DNA from: Acidobacteria bacterium UBA6911
GTDB lineage: Bacteria > Acidobacteriota > UBA6911
Assembly: GCA_002451015.1 (NCBI GenBank)
Contig: DKBB01000389.1
Span: forward strand, 750 to 10,296
Length of the DNA: 9,547 nucleotides
Reading direction: 5' to 3'
Shown here: positions 1 through 9,547 of the stretch, piece after piece
Numbering within the stretch: the stretch's first letter is position 1
Layout of the letters: each line of letters begins with the position of its first letter
Notes under the pieces: generated by a model
What the model saw: only the letters and a program-made list of their open reading frames with translations
Databases searched by the model: none
What the model was told of the DNA's origin: nothing
Translations under genes and position numbers: made by a program

Positions 1-19
1 GACATGGAGAGGTTGAACT

Positions 20-1120
20 ATGCCGGCATTCGAACTCAAGGCCGAAAGTGAATGCAAATGGGATATTGTCTCGCTGGGAGAGGTCATGCTCCGGCTCGAT
101 CCCGGAGAGCAGCGTATCCACACCACCCGCGCCTTCAAGGTCTGGGAAGGCGGCGGCGAATACAATGTGGCCCGCGGCCTTAAACGCTGTTTCGGCAAGC
201 GGGCCGCGGTTGCTACCGCCCTTGTGGACAATCCCGTAGGCCGGCTCCTGGAGGATTTGATATTTCAGGGCGGCGTCCATATGGATTATGTTCGATGGGT
301 GCCCTATGACGGCATCGGAAGGAAGGCCCGGATCGGACTGAACTTCACGGAAAGAGGCTACGGTGTACGCCCCGCCGTCGGATGTTCGGATCGCGCGAAC
401 AGCGCGGCGGCCCAATTGAAAAAAGGTGATTTCGACTGGAATGCGATCTTCGGCAGGGACGGCGTCCGTTGGTTTCACACCGGCGGCATTTTTGCAGGCC
501 TTTCGCAAACGACGCCGGATGTCGTCATCGAAGCCATGACCGCTGCCAGAAAACACGGCACCCTTGTTTCCTACGACCTTAATTACCGGGCCTCTCTGTG
601 GAAGGATATCGGAGGAAAAGAAAAAGCGGTCGAGGTGAACCGCACGATTGCGCCGCTGGTCGACGTGATGATCGGCAACGAAGAAGATTTTTCATCCGCA
701 CTGGGATTTGAGATTCCCGGCCTGGATCCCGGCTGTTCCAGATTGAATCCCGACAGTTTTAAGAAAATGATTGCCGGGGCAGTCAACGTGTTTCCAAACT
801 TTAAAGCCGTTGCCACCACCCTGCGCAATGCAAAAACCGCGACCATAAACGATTGGGGGGCGGTTCTGTATATGGATGGCAGCTTCTACGAAGCTTTGCT
901 ACGTGAGAACCTGGAAATTCTGGATCGCGTCGGCGGCGGAGACAGTTTCGCCTCGGGACTCATTTATGGCCTGATGGAGCAGAAAACGCCGGATGAAGCG
1001 GTCAATTACGGCGCGGCCCACGGAGCGCTGGCGATGACGACACCCGGTGACACGACGACGGCTAGCCTCAACGAGGTTGAGCGGGTCATGAAGGGCGGCA
1101 CCGCCAGAATTGCCCGGTAA
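20..1120 (+). CDS. kdgK: PfkB-family sugar kinase, probable 2-keto-3-deoxygluconate kinase
   Basis: This 366-residue protein belongs to the ribokinase/PfkB family, whose members phosphorylate sugars with ATP in the cytoplasm. The N-terminal part has the family glycine motif with the substrate-side asparagine (GGGEYNVARGL, residues 44-54). The C-terminal signature RVGGGDSFASG carries the expected catalytic base, Asp308. The internal stretches SYDLNYRASLW and GNEEDF resemble 2-keto-3-deoxygluconate kinases, which feed uronic-acid catabolism (2-keto-3-deoxy-D-gluconate to its 6-phosphate). The protein is somewhat longer than the usual 310-340 residues. The start is supported by GGAGAGG at 6-12, seven bases ahead of the ATG. 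A pectin-type esterase head lies downstream on the same strand, which fits a uronate role. The family is certain; the exact substrate is inferred, and another keto-sugar or fructose-like substrate is possible. Confidence 0.85.
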   Translation: MPAFELKAESECKWDIVSLGEVMLRLDPGEQRIHTTRAFKVWEGGGEYNVARGLKRCFGKRAAVATALVDNPVGRLLEDLIFQGGVHMDYVRWVPYDGIGRKARIGLNFTERGYGVRPAVGCSDRANSAAAQLKKGDFDWNAIFGRDGVRWFHTGGIFAGLSQTTPDVVIEAMTAARKHGTLVSYDLNYRASLWKDIGGKEKAVEVNRTIAPLVDVMIGNEEDFSSALGFEIPGLDPGCSRLNPDSFKKMIAGAVNVFPNFKAVATTLRNAKTATINDWGAVLYMDGSFYEALLRENLEILDRVGGGDSFASGLIYGLMEQKTPDEAVNYGAAHGALAMTTPGDTTTASLNEVERVMKGGTARIAR

Positions 1121-1178
1121 AAATACCGGTGCATCATATAAGAACCCAACTCCCTTTTTACCGGACCTGTTGCACCGG
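1114..1178. other. Interleaved inverted repeats after the kinase gene
   Basis: Two perfect inverted repeats interlock here. Arm CCGGTAAAAA (1114-1123) pairs with TTTTTACCGG (1155-1164), and CCGGTGCA (1126-1133) pairs with TGCACCGG (1171-1178). The 5' arm of the second lies inside the loop of the first and its 3' arm lies outside. The two stems are therefore compatible with an H-type pseudoknot, or could compete as alternative folds. The first arm overlaps the kinase stop codon (1118-1120), and the whole structure ends about 20 bases before the esterase Shine-Dalgarno. There is no T-run after either stem, so a classical intrinsic terminator is not indicated. A role in mRNA stability or processing is possible but unproven. 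Confidence 0.4.
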
Positions 1179-1210
1179 GCGAACAACTCGAAACCGGGAG
1201 GAGATTTTAC

Positions 1211-1423
1211 ATGAAGACCGTAAGACGGCTGCTGCTGGCATTGACACTTCTGACACCGGGAGTCCCGACATGGGCAGACACTCCGAGCCTTTTCATTGCG
1301 GGCGATTCCACAGCAAGCAACGGAGCCGAAAACGGATGGGGCAGCCACCTGCAGAAATTCTTTGATTCCAGCCGGTTGACCGTAATTAACCGGGCTCGAG
1401 CCGGGCGCAGCAGCCGCACATTC
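1211..1423 (+). pseudogene. Truncated SGNH-family esterase (rhamnogalacturonan acetylesterase-like), N-terminal fragment
   Basis: The first 71 residues look like the start of a secreted SGNH/GDSL carbohydrate esterase of the rhamnogalacturonan acetylesterase type, which removes acetyl groups from the pectin backbone. Residues 1-22 form a Sec signal peptide (positive MKTVRR, hydrophobic core, likely cut after TWA). Block I is FIAGDSTAS with the nucleophile Ser33, and block II is NRARAGRSSRTF (60-71). Homology then stops abruptly. The open frame continues to 1645, but that tail is simply the antisense of a second gene fragment, so blocks III (Gly-x-Asn-Asp) and V (Asp-x-x-His), which supply the rest of the active site, are missing. 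GGGAGGAG at 1196-1203 is a strong ribosome binding site. The gene is therefore broken here, either by real rearrangement or by misassembly. Confidence 0.75.
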
Positions 1424-2155
1424 GTCCAGTTGTTTTATGAAGCTCTCCGAGAAAAGCTTGGCGCGGAAACCCCAGAGGGCGTTGCGCACAGCCGCCGTGT
1501 CGGGACCGATATCGTACCAGAGGGCCGGATAGTATTTCACCGGGTTAAAGCCGTGCTCCTTTTTGAAGGCCTCGTTGTAGCCAGGCGTCCAGGACTTTCC
1601 GTTGGCCACATGCATGGCCGGCTCGTCGTAATGCGTGATCTTTAATACATCGCCCCAGTACTCTTTGAGATGATCGTAATGAGCCTGGTAGTTCAGGTCG
1701 ATAAAAGCATGCACGGCTTCGGAGTCAAGGTAGTCGACGTAGCCGCTTTTGACGCCCTGGCCCAGCGACGCCTTCGGGTCCAGGTAGAATGCCATTACCT
1801 TCCACCGACCTTGCACCACTTCGCAGTCCAATTGTCGACCCTCTATGGAGTCGCTGATGTCCACGAGCTTTTTGGTGTCGAGGTTCATTCTTGCAGCCCC
1901 CATCGTGATTCCGTCGGGGATCTCCAGTTTCACGAAAGCCGGACCCGTGACGTCTCGTTCGATCTTCTCGAGGCTCTTGGCCGCGTGCTGCGGGTACTTC
2001 GAGTAGAGGTATCCTCCTGCCATGCCGCTGGGATAGCCCCATTCGTCGTAGAACACCACCGGAGGGATACCGTTTAAGCGTAGCACCAAACGGAGGATGA
2101 AACAAACATCCACGCCAGTTGTTTGCAGTGGAATATTCGGCTTGAACCGGTCCAA
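1424..2155 (-). pseudogene. Internal fragment of a GH106-like glycoside hydrolase (alpha-L-rhamnosidase type)
   Basis: Read on the minus strand, about 244 uninterrupted residues resemble the barrel region of large bacterial GH106-type alpha-L-rhamnosidases. Visible features are VVFYDEWGYPSGMAGG (about residues 33-48), THYDEPAM (174-181) with an acidic pair likely at the active site, and the stretch HGFNPVKYYPALWYDIGP (201-218). Family members run to roughly 1000 residues, so the N-terminal part, the C-terminal beta domains and any signal peptide are absent. At the 1424 end the frame passes straight into the antisense of the esterase fragment; the open frame runs on to 899, but that part has no meaning. 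At the 2155 end, similarity fades before the ATG and no good ribosome binding site is evident. The GH106 assignment is from remembered motifs and is moderate; related large hydrolases are possible. Confidence 0.5.
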
Positions 2156-2180
2156 TCACGAACTTGATTTGACTGGTGAT

Positions 2181-2209
2181 TTCATATAGCGATAGAGTAA
2201 TTTTATAAT
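2181..2209 (+). promoter_or_regulatory. Candidate sigma-70-type promoter for the beta-galactosidase gene
   Basis: An AT-rich gap precedes the beta-galactosidase gene. It contains a perfect TATAAT (2204-2209) with TTCATA (2181-2186; four of six matches to TTGACA) 17 bases upstream. Initiation near 2216 would leave a leader of roughly 65 bases before the ATG at 2282. The spacing is ideal, but the -35 match is modest and AT-rich DNA gives chance matches. No operator palindrome is apparent. Confidence 0.4.
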
Positions 2210-2254
2210 TTTAGTCATCCGTCTATGCTGGTATCCATAAGAACAAATATGTAA

Positions 2255-5434
<3,180 letters not shown>

Positions 5435-5486
5435 AGTCATAAAGGGAAAGGGAGGAAAGGAAGTAGCTCGCCTTGTGCGCAGCCCC

Positions 5487-5514
5487 TTGTCACCAGGGAA
5501 TCAGGCGACAATTT
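5487..5514 (+). terminator. Weak candidate terminator hairpin downstream of the beta-galactosidase
   Basis: TTGTCACC (5487-5494) pairs with GGCGACAA (5504-5511), one mismatch in eight, across a nine-base loop, and is followed by only three T residues. Its position about 50 bases after the beta-galactosidase stop fits termination. The stem is imperfect and the T-run short, so the call is weak. A 23-base all-purine tract (5441-5463) lies between the stop codon and the hairpin. Confidence 0.25.
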
Positions 5515-5523
5515 CAGAACACC

Positions 5524-5740
5524 TTAGCCCGCATTTCTCACAAGACTTTTATTGCGGCGACATAAACGAATGCATCTGCTGCGTTTCACTCCCTCGGACT
5601 CCTCGACGTACGCCGGAAGCTTCGCTTCAGGTTACCTAACGCGAAGCGTTAGGCCGCCTCACGGGGTCCTCGGTCGCAAGCCTTGCATCCACGGCCCTCT
5701 GCACCGTTTCGCTACGAACCTTGTGAGAAATGCGGGCTAA
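5524..5740. mobile_element. 217-bp MITE-like element with perfect 21-bp terminal inverted repeats
   Basis: The segment is bounded by a perfect 21-bp inverted repeat: the left arm (5524-5544) starts TTAGCCCGCATTTCTCAC and the right arm (5720-5740) ends GAGAAATGCGGGCTAA. The interior is GC-rich, unlike the AT-rich gaps elsewhere, and contains small hairpins. It has no transposase; the 62-codon open frame across it (5552-5740) resembles no protein I know and ends inside the right arm. Size, sharp ends and placement in the gap between two convergent genes suit a non-autonomous miniature transposable element or a dispersed palindromic repeat. No target-site duplication is obvious in the flanks (GAACACC and TGGGATT), and the transposase family that would move it cannot be named. 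A bidirectional terminator role is an alternative. Confidence 0.65.
5616..5653. repeat. Twin short hairpins inside the inverted-repeat element
   Basis: GAAGC-TTC-GCTTC (5616-5628) is followed by CCTAACGC-GAA-GCGTTAGG (5635-5653), a perfect eight-base stem with a three-base loop. The loops TTC and GAA are complementary. GCTTCGC (5619-5625) can alternatively pair with GCGAAGC (5641-5647), so two mutually exclusive folds exist. Confidence 0.5.
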
Positions 5741-5758
5741 TGGGATTGAAGCCGGAAC

Positions 5759-8272
5759 TCATGTTGCAACAATGATTGCTGAGCCGGACTTCAGCCCTGG
5801 AGAAGAAGCTGTCAGGCGTATTTCTCCAGGATCGGCTGTGGCTTGAACCAAGGCCAGGATCAGGCCGTAAAATGCTTTGCTCTTGTGCGATCTGTAATCC
5901 CGGTGGCTTTGCATATCGCCGTTGTCCACTCCTATCAGATTTCCGGCACCTTCCAGTTCGAAGGTTACCTCGTTGTCGGCGATCGGCACGACCAATCCCT
6001 GATCATCCACTATCTTAAGGGTAAAATGCGCAACGTCGCGGCGATCGGCGGCAATAATTTCCCGATCCGCTTCCAATTGGATAGCCGCCGGATCTCCGGT
6101 TGTGGAAATTGCCAGGGTGGCAACAACTTCTCCGTCCTTGGTGCCAACAGCTTTCAAAGTTCCAGGTTCGTAGGGAACATCCCATGACAGGTGTAGATCA
6201 GCCGTTGTCCGAAGGACCCGGGCACGTGCCGGCATGTTCCCCCATCGTTCCTCCATTCCCGGGCGAGGGAAAGCATAGCCCTTAGTGCCAATGGAGCGGC
6301 CGTTGAGAAACAATTCCACCGTATCGCAGTTAGTGTAACAGGTCACCGGAACAAACTGGTTTTCTTTGCCCTTCCAATTCCAATGAGGAAACAGGTGCAG
6401 CACCGGTTTATCCGTCCACTGGCTTTGGTAAAAGTAGAAACCGTCCTTGCGGAAGCCGCAGCTGTCGATAACGCCTATGGGGGCGCCTTTGGAGGGCCAG
6501 AACGCCTCACCCAGGTAATCAATGCCTGTCCACATGAAGTCGCCGGAAACATAGTCATGGATCCGGACGAACTTCCACAGTTGTTCCACGTCAATCCTTC
6601 GGCCAGGCGAATACCCGAAAAATCCGCCCCTGGACTCCGAAGGAAACAATCCGCTGTAATCCCCCCGTATTCCTCCCATGGAGCCGCTTTCAGTGCCGAT
6701 GACACGACGATCGGGAAAGGTTTCGCGGTCCATACTGAAGTACTTTTCTTTTCTCTCTCGCCAGCGGTCGACGTAGTTGTATCCGACGACGTCGAGCAGT
6801 TCGAGAAATTCCGGACGCACGCGGTTTTCAATCGGCTCCGACATAATCTGGTCGCACCCCACCGTCACCAGGCGGGTTGGATCTTCACGGTGGAAAATGT
6901 CGATGAGTTTACGCAAGGTTTCCGCTCCCCGGGGGTGCGACTGGTCTGGAACTTCATTGCCGGCACTCCACATAACCACGGAGGGATGATTTCGATCGCG
7001 ATAAATGAAATTCTTTAGATCCCTTTCGTACCATTCATCAAAATAGTTGCTGTAGCCGTTGCCCCGGATTTGCCCTTTGCCGACTTTCCATTCATCGAAG
7101 ATTTCATCCATAACCAGGAATCCGAGTCGGTCGCACAGGTCCATGAATTCTGCGGAGTAAGGGTTGTGGCTGGTGCGGACGGCATTGCACCCCATCTCAC
7201 GCAGGATCTTCAGGCGACGTTCCCAGACAGCATCCGGGACGGCCGCTCCCACGCACCCGGCGTCGTGATGCAGGCAGACTCCGTTCAACTTGACCTGCTT
7301 GCCGTTAAGAAGGAATCCCCTGTCGGCGTCGAAGACGGCTTCCCGAATTCCTATAGGAGTGTCATACTCGTCCACTACCCTATCCGACAGGCGGACGGTA
7401 CTGAGTACATGATAGAGACAAGGGTCTTCCACAGACCAGAGATTAGGCTCATCGACCATCAACTGCTGCACGAACTCGTACTCCTGCCGGGGGCCGATTT
7501 CCTGCAGGGATTCCACGGACTGGACGGTATTTCCTTCCCCGTCGACAATGCTGTTGACCAGCGTGCATACAGCCCGGGTTTTTCCGTCGTTTACAACCCG
7601 GGTTTTGATCCTTATCGCGGCTGCATCTTCCGATACACGGGAGCACGTCACGTAAGTTCCCCAGTAACCGACGTGCAGCGGATGTGTTGCCAACAGCCAG
7701 GTATGCCTGTATATGCCCGATCCGGAGTACCACCGACAGCCGGGCTGTCTGGAATTATCCACCTTGACCGCCATCACATTCTCCCGGTCGAACGAAAGGT
7801 GTGGCGTCAGGTCGTAATAGAAGGGGACGTATCCATAAGGGCGCTGTCCGAGGTAGGTCCCGTTGATCCAGACTTCGCTGTTCTGATAGATGCCGTCAAA
7901 TTCAACAAGGATCTTGCGTCCCCTGCAGAATTCGGGCAATTTGAATTGCTTGCGGTACCATCCGATTCCGGTTGGGAAGTATCCGCCGGCCCCTCCGGAA
8001 GGTTCCTGTTCAGCCACCGGCCCTTCAATGCTCCAATCGTGCGGAAGATCCAGGGTGCGCCATGAAGAATCGTCAAATGCTGGATTTTGGGCTCCAGGCA
8101 TGTCGCCGCGGATGAAATTCCATCCAAAGTCAAAACTTTCCCGCATTCTTGGCGGAACATTACTGATTGAATCCGGCATCTGTCCGAAAACAGGATTCGA
8201 CGATCTGAGTTGAGACAAAAATGCCACTCCCACGGCCGCCTTTTTGAAAAGACTGCGTCGGCTGATATCCAT
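5759..8272 (-). CDS. Tat-exported GH2 glycoside hydrolase (beta-galactosidase/beta-glucuronidase type)
   Basis: An 837-residue GH2 enzyme of a different subfamily from the LacZ-type neighbour. The N-terminus SRRSLFKK followed by a mild hydrophobic stretch (residues 11-21) is a twin-arginine signal, so it is probably exported folded. In approximate order come a sugar-binding domain (45-200; WRTLDLPHDWSIEGP, GIGWYRKQF), an Ig-like domain (205-305), a TIM barrel (310-600), a DUF4982-like domain (610-690) and a C-terminal Ig-like GH2 domain (725-837). The acid/base is Glu440 in MWSAGNEVPD and the nucleophile Glu528 in VIGTESGS. AAGGAG lies eight bases before the ATG on the minus strand. This architecture is typically annotated as beta-galactosidase, but members also hydrolyse beta-glucuronides or other linkages, so the substrate is open. 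It converges with the LacZ-type gene. Confidence 0.9.
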   Translation of the reverse strand: MDISRRSLFKKAAVGVAFLSQLRSSNPVFGQMPDSISNVPPRMRESFDFGWNFIRGDMPGAQNPAFDDSSWRTLDLPHDWSIEGPVAEQEPSGGAGGYFPTGIGWYRKQFKLPEFCRGRKILVEFDGIYQNSEVWINGTYLGQRPYGYVPFYYDLTPHLSFDRENVMAVKVDNSRQPGCRWYSGSGIYRHTWLLATHPLHVGYWGTYVTCSRVSEDAAAIRIKTRVVNDGKTRAVCTLVNSIVDGEGNTVQSVESLQEIGPRQEYEFVQQLMVDEPNLWSVEDPCLYHVLSTVRLSDRVVDEYDTPIGIREAVFDADRGFLLNGKQVKLNGVCLHHDAGCVGAAVPDAVWERRLKILREMGCNAVRTSHNPYSAEFMDLCDRLGFLVMDEIFDEWKVGKGQIRGNGYSNYFDEWYERDLKNFIYRDRNHPSVVMWSAGNEVPDQSHPRGAETLRKLIDIFHREDPTRLVTVGCDQIMSEPIENRVRPEFLELLDVVGYNYVDRWRERKEKYFSMDRETFPDRRVIGTESGSMGGIRGDYSGLFPSESRGGFFGYSPGRRIDVEQLWKFVRIHDYVSGDFMWTGIDYLGEAFWPSKGAPIGVIDSCGFRKDGFYFYQSQWTDKPVLHLFPHWNWKGKENQFVPVTCYTNCDTVELFLNGRSIGTKGYAFPRPGMEERWGNMPARARVLRTTADLHLSWDVPYEPGTLKAVGTKDGEVVATLAISTTGDPAAIQLEADREIIAADRRDVAHFTLKIVDDQGLVVPIADNEVTFELEGAGNLIGVDNGDMQSHRDYRSHKSKAFYGLILALVQATADPGEIRLTASSPGLKSGSAIIVAT

Positions 8273-8960
8273 TATGTCCTCTCCTTATTTATTGTCCGGC
8301 ACCGGGAAATTCTCGGGTAATTTCATGATCATCAAAACATTCAGAGTTCCACCTTTTTATAAAGTATTCAAAGGTGTGGGAGTCCAAACTATAATCCTGA
8401 CAAACGAATGCCGGGGGCTTCATAAAATACACCGCCTTTTTAATAGATTCGATTAAAGTCCGGCGGTTCCAAGCTAAGTCGATTTCAAGAGTTATGCAAT
8501 TTGCACCATTTCATATGGTGATTTTACTATAGTTCCGGAGAGGAATTTCGGACAATCTGATGCAGTTTATCCGCTACCGGGGGGGGAATCGAGCCTACAT
8601 ATGCCCCTGTCGATATCCGGATTTTCAGTTGCCTGAAACGCTGAATAAGATAGGCCGTTATCAGAGTATCGGTTTCTGTTCAAATGCATGAAACGATGCT
8701 CCTTCTTCAATGGTTCATGATCGAGCCTATGCATACATGAGGTTTCGGGAAAAGGTGAGGAAAAATGTGTGCCCGATCAAGTCACTGTTTTATTAAATGA
8801 TTCTTGAATTTCCGGCTTTGAATTTAATAGAGTTAGAGAAGATTTGCATAAAAGTTCGGAAATTAAGATACAAATACATTTTGTCAGCGGAAAGCCGGTT
8901 TGAAAGGAATCATTAAAATCGAGGAAGTGTCCCTGTGCTGCGGGAGGAATCGGAACTCCA
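8273..8960. other. 688-bp stretch without recognisable genes
   Basis: No coding region here has family-like content on either strand; the short open frames lack plausible protein character. The left part must hold the promoter of the leftward GH2 gene: on the minus strand TATAAA (8361-8356) is a possible -10, but no well-spaced -35 was found. Other visible features are a perfect six-base hairpin CACCAT-TTCAT-ATGGTG (8504-8520), a run of eight G (8579-8586), and the ten-base word ATCGAGCCTA repeated at 8588-8597 and 8720-8729. Bases 8780-8880 are AT-rich and probably carry the promoter of the Sel1-repeat gene, though no convincing box pair could be assigned. Confidence 0.5.
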
Positions 8961-9547
8961 ATGTTAAACGACGAGAATAAGAATGAACAACAACAGGAGC
9001 AGGTTCAGAACCAATCAGATGACCCTCAAGAATATGCAAGATTGATTCTAAAGGCTGCCGAACTTGGCGATGCGAAGGCACAGTTTCGGCTTGGCTGGCA
9101 TTACACCAGTGGCAGCGGAGTGACTCAAAACCATGAAATGGCCGCCTATTGGTACCGGAAAGCCGCCGAGCAGGGAGTTGCTGAAGCACAGCATAATCTT
9201 GGAGCCTGTTATGCAAATGGTGAAGGGGTGCCGCAGGATGAATATAAAGCCGTAGAGTGGTATCGGAAAGCAGCCGAACAAGGCCATACGCCTTCGCAGC
9301 TCAGCCTTGGTTTACACTACCAGAATGGCCGAAGAATAGTACAAGATTATGAAAAAGCCGCCTATTGGTACCGGAAAGCTGCTGAGCAGGGAGAAGTATT
9401 GGCGCAGTGCATTTTGGGCGACTGTTATGCAAGCGGGCGGGGAGTCCCGCGGGACGATATTGAAGCAGTTGCATGGTATGAGAAGGCGGCCCTGCAAGGA
9501 GAACCGTGGGCTCAGCTCAGTCTCGGGTTGCACTACCAAAATGGTCA
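8961..9547 (+). CDS. Sel1-repeat (TPR-like) protein, 5' part, runs off the window
   Basis: The frame opens at ATG 8961 and continues without a stop for 195 codons to the window edge. An in-frame stop at 8901 and no intervening ATG support this start; GGGAGG at 8942-8947 is a ribosome binding site at a rather long 13-base distance. After a polar, glutamine-rich head (residues 1-23, no signal peptide) come 36-residue Sel1 units. Conserved alanine-glutamine positions fall at 41, 77, 113, 149 and 185 (AAEQG, LG.CYA.G.GVP, WYRKAAEQG). Sel1 arrays form alpha-helical solenoids that bind partner proteins, often in signalling or stress complexes; no catalytic domain is visible in this part. Units alternate between a form with HY..G and a form with CYA.G. 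Partner and cellular role cannot be inferred from this context. Confidence 0.9.
   Translation, partial: MLNDENKNEQQQEQVQNQSDDPQEYARLILKAAELGDAKAQFRLGWHYTSGSGVTQNHEMAAYWYRKAAEQGVAEAQHNLGACYANGEGVPQDEYKAVEWYRKAAEQGHTPSQLSLGLHYQNGRRIVQDYEKAAYWYRKAAEQGEVLAQCILGDCYASGRGVPRDDIEAVAWYEKAALQGEPWAQLSLGLHYQNG

Noticed and set aside
1211..1645. 144-residue open frame taken as a complete esterase
   Set aside because: Residues after 71 are the antisense of the GH106-like fragment, and the later SGNH blocks are absent.
899..2155. 418-residue minus-strand open frame taken as one protein
   Set aside because: Only the first 244 or so residues resemble a glycoside hydrolase. The remainder is the antisense of the esterase head, the intergenic gap and the kinase 3' end.
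5552..5740. 62-residue open frame in the inter-hydrolase gap
   Set aside because: It lies inside the inverted-repeat element, has no supporting ribosome binding site or recognisable protein features, and ends in the repeat arm.
5524..5740. CRISPR-like or tRNA-type structure
   Set aside because: There is a single inverted repeat pair only, with no regularly spaced direct repeats and no cloverleaf or anticodon arm.
7070..8065. 331-residue plus-strand open frame
   Set aside because: It is the complement of the GH2 gene on the minus strand, which has full family motifs and both catalytic glutamates.
8504..8520. Six-base hairpin as a terminator
   Set aside because: The stem is short and AT-containing, with no gene ending next to it.
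8884..9539. Minus-strand open frames at the right end
   Set aside because: They are shadows of the Sel1-repeat gene on the plus strand, whose repeat periodicity is unmistakable.

Overview
The window looks like a polysaccharide-degradation region of a Gram-negative bacterium. The exported glycoside hydrolases (one with a Sec signal, one with a twin-arginine signal), the Shine-Dalgarno sequences and the Sel1-repeat gene would suit a carbohydrate-specialised lineage such as the Planctomycetes/Verrucomicrobia/Lentisphaerae group or a neighbouring uncultured phylum. This placement is an inference from gene style only; no phylogenetic marker is present.

Layout. Bases 20-1120 (+) encode a PfkB-family sugar kinase, most like 2-keto-3-deoxygluconate kinase. 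Ninety bases downstream, at 1211, a secreted SGNH esterase of the rhamnogalacturonan-acetylesterase type begins. It is cut off after about 71 residues, around base 1423, and joins an inverted fragment (about 1424-2155, -) of a large GH106-like glycoside hydrolase that lacks both ends. An AT-rich segment with a plausible promoter then leads into a complete, secreted LacZ-type GH2 beta-galactosidase (2282-5434, +). A second, different GH2 enzyme with a Tat signal (5759-8272, -) converges on it. The gap between them holds a 217-bp element bounded by a perfect 21-bp inverted repeat, probably a MITE-like mobile or palindromic element. A 688-bp stretch without recognisable genes follows. The window ends inside a Sel1-repeat protein gene (from 8961, +), which runs off the right edge.

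Taken together, the kinase, acetylesterase head, rhamnosidase-like fragment and two GH2 enzymes fit breakdown of pectin, particularly rhamnogalacturonan I with galactan side chains. GH2 enzymes would remove beta-linked galactose or uronic acid, the esterase and rhamnosidase would act on the backbone, and the kinase would phosphorylate the 2-keto-3-deoxy sugar acid made from uronates. The esterase and rhamnosidase-like genes are broken here, so the present locus may be decayed, or the assembly may be chimeric at that point. I see no convincing previously undescribed defence, mobile or regulatory system. The best leads are the rearrangement junction, the inverted-repeat element and a set of interleaved inverted repeats at the end of the kinase gene.
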